DNA from: Paenibacillus sp. 598K
Lineage (GTDB): Bacteria; Bacillota; Bacilli; Paenibacillales; Paenibacillaceae
Direction: 5' to 3'
NCBI RefSeq assembly: GCF_003851045.1
Contig: NZ_BFBX01000016.1
Coordinates: 1,506 to 65,505 of the forward strand
Length of the DNA: 64,000 bases
The notes beneath the pieces were generated by a model. The model had not been told where the DNA came from. It saw nothing but the letters and a program-made list of their open reading frames with translations, and did not search any database. A program made the position numbers and the translations under genes. Each line of letters starts with the position of its first letter. The stretch's first letter is position 1. Of the stretch, positions 48,161-60,498 are shown one piece after another.

Positions 48161-49621
48161 TTACACCTGCTCGCCAGCCGCATGCCACCTGGCGCTTAGG
48201 CACTCGGTCACAGCAGCCGGATCGCCCAGCTCGCGAGCCAATACATCGCGGATGAATTCCGGCAAGAAAAACTCCGCCCCCTCATGCTCTCGGAGGCTAA
48301 GGTAGCCGGCGCCGAAGGTGAACATGTCGATGGTGCCGACGGTATAGATGCCATCATCGCGCAGCGGCTCACCGGTCGACGTCACGGTCGCCTTCACCAG
48401 CTTGGCATAGTCAGGCGCCGAGGTGTCGTAGACGATATCCAGTCCGTCGACCGCCAATGTGCCGAGCACAAGCCCTCGGAACCCGAAGCCTCGGATCTCC
48501 AGCTCTGTAAACTGGGACAACAGCGCCTCCTCCAGCGCTCGTCGCAGCTGCGATCCGCCCAGCCGCAAGCGGCAAGGATTGATCGGCGATGGACACAAGG
48601 CATGGAGCTGACCTTGCGTCACGACGCCCTCCGCCAGCCCTCCGAGCAACTGGCCATTGTTGACGATCCCGATATCCGCCCCAGTCCAGCGGCGCAACCC
48701 GGCCGCCAATAGATTGGACAGCGGCGACTCGCGCTGGCTGCTCACAGGCAAGGGTTGGTTTAGCCGAGTCACAGCAAAGCTTAGTCGCTGCTCGCCGGAC
48801 TCCCGGTAGCTGCGGACGATCGCAGCCGCTTCGGGATCCTCCACGGCCGCCGCTACTGGCACGCAGCCGGCCCGGATGACAGGGCGCGTCCCCGGCGCAG
48901 CCAGCTCGATCTCGACGCGTCCCAGATACTCTCCGAACTTGCCGGCGGCGCAAATCGTCGTGCTGCCGACGACTCTGCCCTCCTCAAGCAGATGATGGGT
49001 ATGCCCGCCCAGGATCAGGTCGATCCCTTCGATCTCGGCAGCGATGCGTTCGTCGGTAGACAACCCGAGATGCGACATGACGACGATGACGTCGACGCTA
49101 GGCCGCAGCAAGGCCACCTGCGCTGCGATCGCTCCCAACGGCTCGGTCGCTTCCCAGCCGAGCAAGCTGTAAAACGGGCTGAATGCCGCCGTCGCGGCGA
49201 CCAGGCCAAAGCGGATGCCATTGCGGGTCAGCACGAGATGGGCCGACAGCCACTCCGGCAGCTCGCCCGTCTGGCGATCGAGCAGATTGGCGCAGATGAC
49301 GGGGAATCGGGCGTGCTCACGATAAGCGGCTTCCAGCTGCGGCTTGCTGTAGGTGAGCCCTTCGTTGTTGCCCAACGTTACCGCATCGTAGCCCGCTTCG
49401 TTCAACAGTTCGATATTGACCAGACCGTCGCTTCCCTCGGTCTCCAGACGCATCCGGTCCATATGGTCACCGATATCCAGCAGCAGCACATGCTCGACGC
49501 CGCTGCTGCGTCTCTCCTCGGTGACGAGGGAGGATATCCGGGCCGCCTGCTCCAGCCGGCTATGGATATCGTTACTATGAAGCAGGATCACTTGTCGCGA
49601 TGCCGACGCCTTGAATTTCAT
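48161..49621 (-). CDS. yunD: 5'-nucleotidase / metallophosphoesterase, YunD-like
   Basis: 486 residues from ATG 49621 with GAAGGAGGTCAGT upstream; longer frames lack support. ILLHSNDIHSRLEQ, LLDIGDHMDR, TLGNNEGL, VVMSHLG and LGGHTHH are the metallophosphoesterase ligands, followed by a 5'-nucleotidase C-terminal domain (about 300-480). There is no signal peptide, so it is probably cytoplasmic, like B. subtilis YunD. Confidence 0.88.
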   Translation of the reverse strand: MKFKASASRQVILLHSNDIHSRLEQAARISSLVTEERRSSGVEHVLLLDIGDHMDRMRLETEGSDGLVNIELLNEAGYDAVTLGNNEGLTYSKPQLEAAYREHARFPVICANLLDRQTGELPEWLSAHLVLTRNGIRFGLVAATAAFSPFYSLLGWEATEPLGAIAAQVALLRPSVDVIVVMSHLGLSTDERIAAEIEGIDLILGGHTHHLLEEGRVVGSTTICAAGKFGEYLGRVEIELAAPGTRPVIRAGCVPVAAAVEDPEAAAIVRSYRESGEQRLSFAVTRLNQPLPVSSQRESPLSNLLAAGLRRWTGADIGIVNNGQLLGGLAEGVVTQGQLHALCPSPINPCRLRLGGSQLRRALEEALLSQFTELEIRGFGFRGLVLGTLAVDGLDIVYDTSAPDYAKLVKATVTSTGEPLRDDGIYTVGTIDMFTFGAGYLSLREHEGAEFFLPEFIRDVLARELGDPAAVTECLSARWHAAGEQV

Positions 49622-49686
49622 ACTGACCTCCTTCGCTTGCTCCTGGCATACAGCTGCCGGCTTCGCATGCAGCTCTGTTTGTCGTC

Positions 49687-50160
49687 TTACCTCTTGCGCA
49701 GTTGCGCCGGCTCGACGATATTCCTGAACCCATAAGTTGCCTCGTCCTCTGGTAGCGGCTGCTCGTCGAATACCATCGCGGCGAGCTGCTTGACATGCAG
49801 ACAATCGCTCGCGCCACCCGGCACATACAAGCGGATCGGGCCGCCCCGACGAAGCGGACCGCCGTCCTCGTCCGCGATCCCAAAGGCTGCTCCATCAAGC
49901 TGCGCCCAAGGGATATGCGCCTCGAAAGCGTCATGGGCGCGCACATGCAGCGCCGCGGGCGTCTCTGTCCCAGTCACACCGCAGGCCGCCCGCCACGCCG
50001 CGTACCACTGGTGGAAGTCTACCGCCAAGCCGGCCGCGCCGGGCACTCGCTCGCCGATCGGGAATACGTCGCCTCCGAGCTCTCTCAGCTGCTGAGCGGT
50101 CTGAGAGCCATTATCCGCCCCTGCGTGCTCAATGCGCACCGCCTGTGAATGATCCTCCAT
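49687..50160 (-). CDS. Small molybdopterin-dependent oxidoreductase-like protein
   Basis: 157 residues from ATG 50160, with GAGGAGG upstream, 19 bases after the moaA stop. LHVRAHDAFEAHIPWAQLDG and GPLRRGGPIRLYVPGGASDC with KQLAAMVF look like the C-terminal part of the sulfite-oxidase-type Moco domain. Being much shorter than real enzymes and next to moaA, it may bind cofactor or be a reduced family member. Confidence 0.62.
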   Translation of the reverse strand: MEDHSQAVRIEHAGADNGSQTAQQLRELGGDVFPIGERVPGAAGLAVDFHQWYAAWRAACGVTGTETPAALHVRAHDAFEAHIPWAQLDGAAFGIADEDGGPLRRGGPIRLYVPGGASDCLHVKQLAAMVFDEQPLPEDEATYGFRNIVEPAQLRKR

Positions 50161-50179
50161 CTCGATCTCCTCCTCTGCT

Positions 50180-51181
50180 TCAACCGCCAATCTGGGACAT
50201 CCGCCGACTGGTCGGAATATGGCTTTGCGCACCGTCGGCCAGCTTGGCGGCCATCTCGTGGCTCTCCGGCTTCAGATCCATCGCGCGGCTGTACAGCTCC
50301 AGCATGGATGCGCGATCGCCTAGCGCCGGACGAACATCCAGCTCATCGACCCAATACAGGCACGGCTTGATGTAGCCGTCCGCAGTCAGCCGCAGCCGAT
50401 TGCACTGGCTGCAGAACTGATCGCTCACCGGGTGGATGAGCCCAAAGCTGCCGACCCCGCCGACGAGCCGCCAGTTCTCCGAAGGCCCATTGCCGCTGAT
50501 CGCCTCTCCCGGCTCCGTCTTATAGCCCTGCTCTGCAGCAATCTCATGGACGCGCGCGAGCGGCAAATAATGCTTTTTCCAATTGTCGTCGGCATGGCCG
50601 ATCGGCATGTATTCGATAAATCGCACATGCAGCGGCTGCTCGTAAGCCAGTCTCAAAAATGCAGCAATCTCGTCCTCATTGATCCCCTTGAGCAGCACGC
50701 AATTGAGCTTAATCGGCGTGAGCCCAGCAGCAGCAGCAGCCTCGACGCCCTCCAGCACCCGCTTCAGCTCGCCTCTTCTGGCGATCAATCGAAAGCGCGA
50801 AGCGTCCAACGTGTCGAGGCTAATATTGACGCGGGTCAGCCCCGCCGCCTTCAACGCCTCCGCATGCGGCGCGAGCAGCATGCCGTTGGTCGTGAGCGCA
50901 ATATCTTCAATCGCCGATATGGCGGATAGTCTGCCGATCAGCTCAGGCAGTCCGGGACGGACGAGCGGCTCGCCGCCTGTAATGCGCAGCCGAGTGATGC
51001 CCAGCTCCGCGCCCGCCTCCACCACTTCGACGATCTGGTCATAGCTTAACAAGGTCGAGGCGTCCGCGAACGCCACCCCTTCCTCGGGCATACAGTACAA
51101 GCAGCGCAAATTGCAACGATCGGTCACCGAGATGCGCAAGTAGTTATGAACACGGCCGAAACGGTCCGTTAATGCGGTCAT
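50180..51181 (-). CDS. moaA: GTP 3',8-cyclase MoaA
   Basis: 333 residues from ATG 51181 (AAAGGAGTG upstream). CNLRCLYC with cysteines 23, 27 and 30 binds the radical-SAM cluster. RITGGEPLVRPGL is next. The C-terminal CSQCNRLRLTADGYIKPCLY holds the second cluster's cysteines. The protein ends in Gly-Gly, needed for MoaA catalysis. It makes the first intermediate of molybdenum cofactor. Confidence 0.95.
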   Translation of the reverse strand: MTALTDRFGRVHNYLRISVTDRCNLRCLYCMPEEGVAFADASTLLSYDQIVEVVEAGAELGITRLRITGGEPLVRPGLPELIGRLSAISAIEDIALTTNGMLLAPHAEALKAAGLTRVNISLDTLDASRFRLIARRGELKRVLEGVEAAAAAGLTPIKLNCVLLKGINEDEIAAFLRLAYEQPLHVRFIEYMPIGHADDNWKKHYLPLARVHEIAAEQGYKTEPGEAISGNGPSENWRLVGGVGSFGLIHPVSDQFCSQCNRLRLTADGYIKPCLYWVDELDVRPALGDRASMLELYSRAMDLKPESHEMAAKLADGAQSHIPTSRRMSQIGG

Positions 51182-51298
51182 CGCTTGCACTCCTTTCTAT
51201 CCAGTAAACACAACTTCCACTGCCTAGCATAACATTTTTCGGTCCGTTATGATATGCTAGTTGTGAAGTGAAACCTTAACTGTGCGAGGTAAAATAGC

Positions 51299-52036
51299 AT
51301 GAAATACACCTATACAATTCAGCTGTTCGCCGGCTTGTCCGAGCGATTCGGCCAGGCTTATCTGCAGTTGGCAGCCGAGTCGCCCGAACTTATGGCGAGC
51401 GAGCTCAAAGCGCTGCTGGCGCAGCAGTATCCGGAGCATGCCAGCGCGATCGCCGTCAGCTTCCTGGCCGCCAATCAGGCGTATGCCGCCGACCACGATG
51501 CCGTCAGCCATGAGGAGGAGCTGGCGCTCCTGCCGCCCGTATCGGGAGGCGAGGATACCGAACTGGCCGATGTCATCGTCAATGAAGCCGATGGCCCTTA
51601 CAGGATCAGCTCGCTGCCGCTTGCGCCGCAGCAGACGGAGGCGCTCGTCATCGTGCCCGAGCACGGCGCCGCCTTGAGCTTTATCGGCACGACTCGAGAG
51701 TGGACCGCAGGACAGCGCACGGTCTTGCTGGAATATGAAGCTTATGTGCCGATGGCGCTCAAGTCGATGCGTCAGATCGGCGACGAGATCGGCGAGCGCT
51801 GGCCTGGCGCCCGATGCGCCATCGCGCATCGGATCGGCAGCGTGCCCGTGGGCGAGATCAGCGTCGTTATCTCCGTCTCCGCCCCGCATCGCGACGCCTG
51901 CTACGAAGCCAGCCGATATGCCATCGAGCGGCTCAAGCAGATCGTGCCGATCTGGAAAAAGGAAATCTGGGAAGACGGCTCGGAATGGAAAGGTCATCAA
52001 CAAGGGCCCTGGAACCCTCTTACGGGACAGGAGTAG
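51299..52036 (+). CDS. MoaD-MoaE fusion (molybdopterin synthase)
   Basis: 245 residues. Residues 1-80 are MoaD: a ubiquitin-like fold ending LLPPVSGG, which holds the di-glycine where sulfur is attached. Residues 105-240 are MoaE: GAALSFIGTTREW, YMA-type LLEYEAYVPMALKSMRQIGD, HRIGSVPVGEISVVISVSAP and IPIWKKE-like IVPIWKKEIW with the catalytic Lys. In a fusion the MoaD di-Gly must either be cleaved or work in place, as in MoaX-type proteins. It is divergent from moaA. Confidence 0.9.
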   Translation: MKYTYTIQLFAGLSERFGQAYLQLAAESPELMASELKALLAQQYPEHASAIAVSFLAANQAYAADHDAVSHEEELALLPPVSGGEDTELADVIVNEADGPYRISSLPLAPQQTEALVIVPEHGAALSFIGTTREWTAGQRTVLLEYEAYVPMALKSMRQIGDEIGERWPGARCAIAHRIGSVPVGEISVVISVSAPHRDACYEASRYAIERLKQIVPIWKKEIWEDGSEWKGHQQGPWNPLTGQE

Positions 52037-52135
52037 GTCGAAAGTTAGGGAAAAATGTCGATTTGCATGTTCCTATTATTGCCATCGGTCCTTACAGTTG
52101 ATAAAATAGGGCAAATGATGCAAATGAGGTGTCCT

Positions 52136-53176
52136 ATGAAGGTGCATGTGACAGACTTGCGAGAAGGCGATCGCCTCAGCAACGACATTTTTAATCCTTA
52201 TGGCCTAAATGTCCTCTCTGAGGGCACGCTCTTGCACTCGCAAGAGATCAACAAGCTTTTGCAGCACCAAATTGATTATGTTTTTGTCGAGCGGATCGAA
52301 GAGACAGCGCATCCCCAGTCTCCCGCTCCCCCCGTCGAGCTCGCTAACAAGGTGTACCAGGAAGCGACCCGTCAGTGCGCTGCATTGTTCGACGAGGCCC
52401 GCCTGACGGGACGCATCGATACGGCAAGTGTCGATGCGTCCTTTGCGCCGCTCGCCGCTACCGTCCAGCAACATCGCGATGTCGTGTCGATGCTGCTGCA
52501 GTTGAATACGAAGGACGATTATACCTACCAGCATTCGGTACAGGTCGGCATGCTGTCCTATTATTTGGCTACTTGGATGGGGCTAGACGAAGCAGAGGCA
52601 TTAGCCGCAGGCAGAGCAGGCTTTTTGCACGATATTGGAAAATGCCGCATTGAAAACGCTATCTTAAACAAGCCGGGCAAGCTGACTGAGACAGAATTTG
52701 CAGAGATCAAGAAACACCCCCGCTACGGCTATGATATCATCCGCGAATCCTTTGCCGACGAGGCGCTGGCGATCCCCGCCTTGCAGCATCACGAGCGTCT
52801 TGATGGCAGTGGCTATCCCGCCGGACTGCGGGGCGAGACGATTACGCAGGTTTCTCGCATCGTCGCGATTGCCGATATATACAGCGCCATGATCTCGTCC
52901 CGAGTCTATCAGAAAAGCCGGGATCTGCTGTTCGTGCTGCAGGAGCTTCATCGGCTCAGCTTTGGTCAGTTGGATCCGCACGCCGTCCAAGTCTTCATCC
53001 GCCACATGATCCCGAACTTCATCGGCAAGCAGGTGGAGCTCGCTTCGGGACGGAAGGGCATCATCGTCATGACTAATCCCAACGATTATTTCCGCCCGCT
53101 GATCCAGCTCGAGGACGGCTTCCTGGATCTCTCCCATCATCCTGAAGAAGAGATCGCTAGCCTCCGAATGGAATAG
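52136..53176 (+). CDS. HD-GYP domain protein, second copy
   Basis: 346 residues from ATG 52136 (GAGGTGTCCT upstream). The order follows the other HD-GYP gene: GDRLSNDIFNPYGLNVLSEG at the N-terminus, FLHDIGKCRI, HHERLDGSGYPAGLRGETIT and a C-terminal YPVG-like extension. The two are distant paralogues about 4 kb apart on opposite strands. Confidence 0.87.
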   Translation: MKVHVTDLREGDRLSNDIFNPYGLNVLSEGTLLHSQEINKLLQHQIDYVFVERIEETAHPQSPAPPVELANKVYQEATRQCAALFDEARLTGRIDTASVDASFAPLAATVQQHRDVVSMLLQLNTKDDYTYQHSVQVGMLSYYLATWMGLDEAEALAAGRAGFLHDIGKCRIENAILNKPGKLTETEFAEIKKHPRYGYDIIRESFADEALAIPALQHHERLDGSGYPAGLRGETITQVSRIVAIADIYSAMISSRVYQKSRDLLFVLQELHRLSFGQLDPHAVQVFIRHMIPNFIGKQVELASGRKGIIVMTNPNDYFRPLIQLEDGFLDLSHHPEEEIASLRME

Positions 53177-53182
53177 ATTTAG

Positions 53183-53229
53183 TAAAAAAAAGCAGCGCCT
53201 CTTGATGCAAAGAGACGCTGCTTTTTTTA
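53183..53229. terminator. Bidirectional terminator
   Basis: AAAAAAAAGCAGCG.CTCTT pairs with AAGAG.CGCTGCTTTTTTT across a short loop, between the HD-GYP gene and the NlpC/P60 gene, which converge here. Confidence 0.88.
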
Positions 53230-54258
53230 GTCCGCCAGACGTTTGGCGAACAGGAACGTTTCCTTCCAGTACGCTTTGTTGATGTCGGTCACCTGCACCC
53301 CGTCCTCCGGCAGCGGGCTGGCGTGGATCATCTTCTGAGCGCCCATATAGATGCCGACATGTCCGACCTTCTCATTGCTCTTGAACCGGCCAGGCACGTA
53401 AAAGTACATCAAATCGCCGATGCGCAGCGAACTGCGCGGCACATACGCGCCTTCCTTGGCTTGTGCTCTCGCGGTACGGGCCAGATCATGGCCAAACTTG
53501 CTGTAGATATACCGTGTGAAGGAGGAGCAGTCGAAGCGCTTCGTGCTCTTGTCGTCAGCACCGAACAGATACGGTACGCCATCGTACTTTTTCGCCTCCT
53601 GAATAACCGCGCCGCCGTTGGTCACGAGCGCCTGCAGCACCGCCTGATCCTTGACAGCGGCCTGGCTGTTGCCCGGCCAATTGTCGCCCCGCAAAAACGA
53701 CCCAGACGACTCCAGCACCGGCTCCGGCGTCTGCGACGGGTCCTGCGGGTCATCGGCGAAGCTCTCGCCATCACCTGCCTCCGGGTCGCGATACCCTGGC
53801 GCCGGGAAGATGACGATCTCCCGCTCCTGCCGGGCAAATACCGCTTCATCGCCGAACAGCCGCTTCACCGACTCGACCGGCAAAGCCAGACTGTCCTCCT
53901 GCTTGCGCGCCGGCGCCTCCAGCTCGACGTCGGCCTCCTCCTTGCTCGCCTTGCGCGCGTCCACGACGAACCGCCAGATGACATCATGGTCGCCGATTAG
54001 GTATTCGCGCCGATCCTCCGACCAGGCAGTCTTGAAGCCGATCTGCTGCGCCATCTGGCCGATGTCGACATAGTCGAGCCCCTCCAGCTCGAAGATCTCT
54101 ACTGCCGACTGCCCTTGCGCCAGCATGCGGATCTCTTCCGTTCCCTGTTGCTGCGGCGCCGCTTCCTTCCCGCATCCGGCGAGCTGCATGGCTAGCAGCA
54201 GGCTTCCTGCCGTTAGACCAATGGTGCACCAACGCGCGCGCGACTTGCTCTTACACAT
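53227..54258 (-). CDS. NlpC/P60 lipoprotein, wall hydrolase
   Basis: 343 residues from ATG 54258 (CAGGAGGTTACGATC upstream). Lipobox LAMQLAGC at about residues 24-31. A middle copper-amine-oxidase-N-like part (GLDYVDIGQMAQQIGFKTAW) precedes an NlpC/P60 domain: KRFDCSSFTRYIYSKFG carries the catalytic Cys, GHVGIYMG the His. It cleaves peptidoglycan stem peptides outside the cell. The two-domain order, wall-binding then hydrolase, is common in Paenibacillus. Confidence 0.9.
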   Translation of the reverse strand: MCKSKSRARWCTIGLTAGSLLLAMQLAGCGKEAAPQQQGTEEIRMLAQGQSAVEIFELEGLDYVDIGQMAQQIGFKTAWSEDRREYLIGDHDVIWRFVVDARKASKEEADVELEAPARKQEDSLALPVESVKRLFGDEAVFARQEREIVIFPAPGYRDPEAGDGESFADDPQDPSQTPEPVLESSGSFLRGDNWPGNSQAAVKDQAVLQALVTNGGAVIQEAKKYDGVPYLFGADDKSTKRFDCSSFTRYIYSKFGHDLARTARAQAKEGAYVPRSSLRIGDLMYFYVPGRFKSNEKVGHVGIYMGAQKMIHASPLPEDGVQVTDINKAYWKETFLFAKRLAD

Positions 54259-54340
54259 GATCGTAACCTCCTGGATGGACTCACTTCCTATTTTAGGATG
54301 TTCCGTATCCTGAGAATTATACAATCCGAGCGACACAAGC

Positions 54341-54378
54341 AAAACAAAAAGAAGACGAGCTCAAAAGCTCGCCTCCTA
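54341..54378 (-). terminator. Terminator of the suf operon
   Basis: On the minus strand GGCGAGC-TTTTGA-GCTCG is followed by a T-rich run TTCTTTTTGTTTT. Confidence 0.72.
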
Positions 54379-54480
54379 CAATAAAAGATCAATCTGAACC
54401 GGCACGAAACTGGCACGCCGAGATTCAACGTACACAAGATAAGTCTCGAAACCCTTGGTGCAGCCAACGGGTTCGGGGCT

Positions 54481-55878
54481 TTACCCGATCGAGCCTTCCA
54501 TTTCGAACTTGATCAATCGATTCATCTCGACGGCGTATTCCATCGGCAGCTCTTTGGTGAACGGCTCGATGAAGCCCATGACGATCATCTGGGTCGCCTC
54601 GTCCTCGGACAGACCGCGACTCATCAGATAGAACAGCTGCTCCTCGGACACTTTGGATACCGTCGCCTCATGCTCGAGGGTGATGTTGTCGTTTAACACC
54701 TCGTTATACGGGATCGTATCCGACGTCGACTCGTTGTCGAGGATAAGCGTGTCGCATTTGACGTTGGCCTTGGAGCCTTCGGAGTTGCGGCCGAATGAGG
54801 TCAGTCCGCGATACGTCACCTTGCCGCCGTGCTTGGAGATTGACTTGGAGACGATCGTCGACGTCGTATCCGGCGCCAGATGCGTCATCTTCGCGCCTGC
54901 GTCCTGGTGCTGGCCTTTGCCCGCTACCGCGATCGAGAGCACCATCCCCTTGGCGCCGCGTCCCTTGAGGACGACTGCCGGGTATTTCATCGTCAGCTTG
55001 GAGCCGATGTTGCCGTCGACCCAGTCCATCGTCGCATTCTCCTCGGCAACGGCGCGCTTGGTGACGAGGTTGTAGATGTTCGGAGCCCAGTTCTGAATCG
55101 TCGTATAACGGACGCTTGAGCCCTTCAGACAGAGGATCTCGACGACCGCGCTATGCAGCGAGTTGGTACTGTACACCGGTGCGGTACAACCCTCGACATA
55201 GTGGACCGAGCTGCCTTCATCGGCGATGATGAGCGTCCGCTCGAATTGTCCCATGTTCTCCGAGTTGATGCGGAAGTACGCTTGCAGCGGCACCTCGCAC
55301 TTGACGCCCGGAGGCACATAGATGAAGCTGCCGCCGGACCATACCGCGCTGTTGAGCGCGGCGAACTTGTTGTCCGTCGGCGGAATTACAGTGCCAAAAA
55401 ACTTTCTGAAAATCTCCGGATGGTCCCGCAGCGCCGAGTCGGTATCGGTGAAGATCACGCCTTGCTTCTCCAGATCCTCTTGCATGCTATGGTAGACGAC
55501 CTCGGACTCATACTGCGCCGAGACGCCCGCCAGGAACTTCTGCTCCGCCTCGGGAATGCCCAGTTTGTCGAACGTCTCCTTGATCTCGGAAGGCACTTCC
55601 TCCCACGTCTTGCCCTGTTTCTCCGACGGCCGCACATAGTACTGGATCTCGTCGTAGTTCAGCTCCTCCAGATTGCCGCCCCATTTCGGCGTCGGCATCT
55701 TGAAAAACTGCTCGAGCGATTTCAAGCGGAAATCCAGCATCCATTCCGGCTCGCCTTTAATTTCCGAGATGGTGCGGACGATTTCCGGGGTCAGACCTTT
55801 CCCTGATTCGAAGATCGCCTTATGCTCGTCGCGAAAACCGTATTTGTACTCTTCCATTTCCGGCATTTTCTTCGCCAT
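54481..55878 (-). CDS. sufB: Fe-S cluster scaffold SufB
   Basis: 465 residues from ATG 55878 (AGGAGGTTG upstream), exactly the usual length. [40 protein letters not shown] and [20 protein letters not shown] are typical. The C-terminal residues up to about 440 form the beta-helix domain that pairs with SufD. Last gene of sufCDSUB. Confidence 0.95.
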   Translation of the reverse strand: MAKKMPEMEEYKYGFRDEHKAIFESGKGLTPEIVRTISEIKGEPEWMLDFRLKSLEQFFKMPTPKWGGNLEELNYDEIQYYVRPSEKQGKTWEEVPSEIKETFDKLGIPEAEQKFLAGVSAQYESEVVYHSMQEDLEKQGVIFTDTDSALRDHPEIFRKFFGTVIPPTDNKFAALNSAVWSGGSFIYVPPGVKCEVPLQAYFRINSENMGQFERTLIIADEGSSVHYVEGCTAPVYSTNSLHSAVVEILCLKGSSVRYTTIQNWAPNIYNLVTKRAVAEENATMDWVDGNIGSKLTMKYPAVVLKGRGAKGMVLSIAVAGKGQHQDAGAKMTHLAPDTTSTIVSKSISKHGGKVTYRGLTSFGRNSEGSKANVKCDTLILDNESTSDTIPYNEVLNDNITLEHEATVSKVSEEQLFYLMSRGLSEDEATQMIVMGFIEPFTKELPMEYAVEMNRLIKFEMEGSIG

Positions 55879-55904
55879 CGTTCTCAACCTCCTGTAAGCC
55901 TAAT

Positions 55905-58850
<2,946 letters not shown>

Positions 58851-58877
58851 AGATATGCTCTTCTCCTTTCGTTACCC

Positions 58878-59657
58878 TCAGGCTTGACCTACAGTTTCGT
58901 CTACGATGCCGAGCTCTTCCTTCACCCAGTCGTAGCCTTCGTTCTCCAGTCGCTGCGCCAGCTCGGGACCGCCAGACTTGACGATGCGGCCTTGCATCAT
59001 GACATGGACATAATCCGGCGTAATATAGTTCAGCAACCGCTGATAATGCGTGATGATCAGGAAGCCGCGCTCCTCAGAACGCATGCTGTTGACGCCCGCT
59101 GCGACGATCTTGAGCGCGTCGATGTCCAGACCCGAGTCGATCTCGTCGAGGATGACGATCTTCGGATCGAGCAAGAGCATCTGCAGGATTTCATTGCGCT
59201 TCTTCTCCCCGCCCGAGAAGCCTTCGTTCAGGTAGCGGTGCGCAAACTCGGGATTCATGTCGAGTTCCTTCATCTTGGCTTCCATCTGGCGGATAAATTT
59301 GATCAGCGAGATTTCATTGCCTTCCTCGCGACGCGCGTTAATGGCGCTACGGAGGAAGTCGGAGTTGGTAACGCCGGAAATTTCGCTCGGATATTGCATC
59401 GCCAGGAACATCCCGGCGCGCGCGCGCTCATCGACTTCCATCTCCAGCAGATCTTCGCCGTTCAGCTCGGCCGAGCCCTCTGTCACCTCGTACTTGGGAT
59501 GGCCCATCAGCGCTGAGGCCAGCGTACTCTTGCCGGTTCCGTTTGGTCCCATGATCGCGTGGATCTCGCCGCCTTTTATTTCAAGGTTGATACCTTTAAG
59601 GATCTCCTTATTGTCGATCGTTGCTTTCAGCCCGTCAATTACAAACTTCGTGGACAT
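58878..59657 (-). CDS. sufC: ATPase SufC
   Basis: 259 residues. Walker A GPNGTGKST at 37-45, ABC signature FSGGEKKRNE near 150, Walker B VILDEIDSGLD. It powers assembly on SufB-SufD. First gene of the operon; start ATG 59657 with AGGAGC upstream. Confidence 0.96.
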   Translation of the reverse strand: MSTKFVIDGLKATIDNKEILKGINLEIKGGEIHAIMGPNGTGKSTLASALMGHPKYEVTEGSAELNGEDLLEMEVDERARAGMFLAMQYPSEISGVTNSDFLRSAINARREEGNEISLIKFIRQMEAKMKELDMNPEFAHRYLNEGFSGGEKKRNEILQMLLLDPKIVILDEIDSGLDIDALKIVAAGVNSMRSEERGFLIITHYQRLLNYITPDYVHVMMQGRIVKSGGPELAQRLENEGYDWVKEELGIVDETVGQA

Positions 59658-59712
59658 GATGTATTGCTCCTTCCAATTGGGTTCAAATTTTTCTTATCGC
59701 TCGCCGGAGCGG

Positions 59713-59764
59713 CATTCTCAATGATTCTCAATCTAATCTTATAATAATTCCTGTTACAAAGCAA
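59713..59764 (-). promoter_or_regulatory. suf promoter with possible Fur-type operator
   Basis: On the minus strand TTGCTT (59759-59764) and TAAGAT (59736-59741) are 17 bp apart. The plus-strand repeat ATTCTCA-ATG-ATTCTCA (59714-59730) lies just past the -10; on the minus strand it reads TGAGAAT-CAT-TGAGAAT. The first half matches one arm of a Fur box well but the second is a direct, not inverted, copy. Iron control is plausible, not certain. Confidence 0.45.
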
Positions 59765-59799
59765 TCAAGGGATCGAAAGTAAGCGCTATTCGGACGGCA

Positions 59800-60390
59800 T
59801 TATCCGAGCGCTGCGCGAATCTGTCGACATCTTGCCTCATATTCCGTGTCCGTAAGCACCGGCTCAAGCGAAGATTGCGGCACATCGTCCTCGATGCTCA
59901 CCCAGGACTTGCAACCGAGATAGGGCGCACGCATCGGCACATGAGCAGCCTCCGTCAGCCGCCATGCCCGGATCAACAACAGATGCAGCGGCTGCTTGCG
60001 CTTCCAACGAAGGCGCTGCTCCGCCATCTCTTGCGTCCAGATGTGATAGGGGTAGAGCTTGTCCAACGTCTCCTGGTCCCGAATCTCCAGCTCTTCCGTT
60101 ACTTCGCCATACAGCGAGAGCTGCACGGTCTCCGCATCCGGCTGCCATTCGCGCAGCGTATCTTGCAGCGTCGCCTGAGCCTCGGGCTTCAGCAGCTCGG
60201 CCTTTTGATGCTCGTAGGTCTCCATAAGATAGAAGGCCGGGCTGAGCAGTTGGAACGCTTTCGCCTCCTCGGCGATGCCTCCTTTGCGCAGCAGCAGGAT
60301 CTGCTCGCCCGACGCAAGCGCACGCACCACTACCGCCCACTCCTTTAAGGCGACAGCCTCGCGTCCCCCGTTCGTCGCTCGATTGTTCAT
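59800..60390 (-). CDS. DUF1802 family protein
   Basis: 196 residues. ALKEWAVVVRALASGEQILL then RKGGIAEEAKAFQL at the start is typical of DUF1802, with FYLMETYEHQKAELL and a C-terminal helical half. Function unknown. GAGGAGGACGGAT upstream of ATG 60390; monocistronic. Confidence 0.78.
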   Translation of the reverse strand: MNNRATNGGREAVALKEWAVVVRALASGEQILLLRKGGIAEEAKAFQLLSPAFYLMETYEHQKAELLKPEAQATLQDTLREWQPDAETVQLSLYGEVTEELEIRDQETLDKLYPYHIWTQEMAEQRLRWKRKQPLHLLLIRAWRLTEAAHVPMRAPYLGCKSWVSIEDDVPQSSLEPVLTDTEYEARCRQIRAALG

Positions 60391-60498
60391 ATCCGTCCTC
60401 CTCCATCGGTTTTTATCCTATTATATCAGTTCGGGGTATTCCAACGCGAAATAATATTCGTTATACTAGGCTACAGAACTATTGGAGGTGGGACCCCC

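Noticed and set aside
48084..48203. N-terminal extension of the first HD-GYP protein
   Set aside because: Homologues start at the MRLVPI position and the extra residues show no conserved features.
60391..60498. SAM riboswitch (S-box) before mtnK
   Set aside because: The gap is only 108 bases and I see neither the conserved S-box core nor a terminator.
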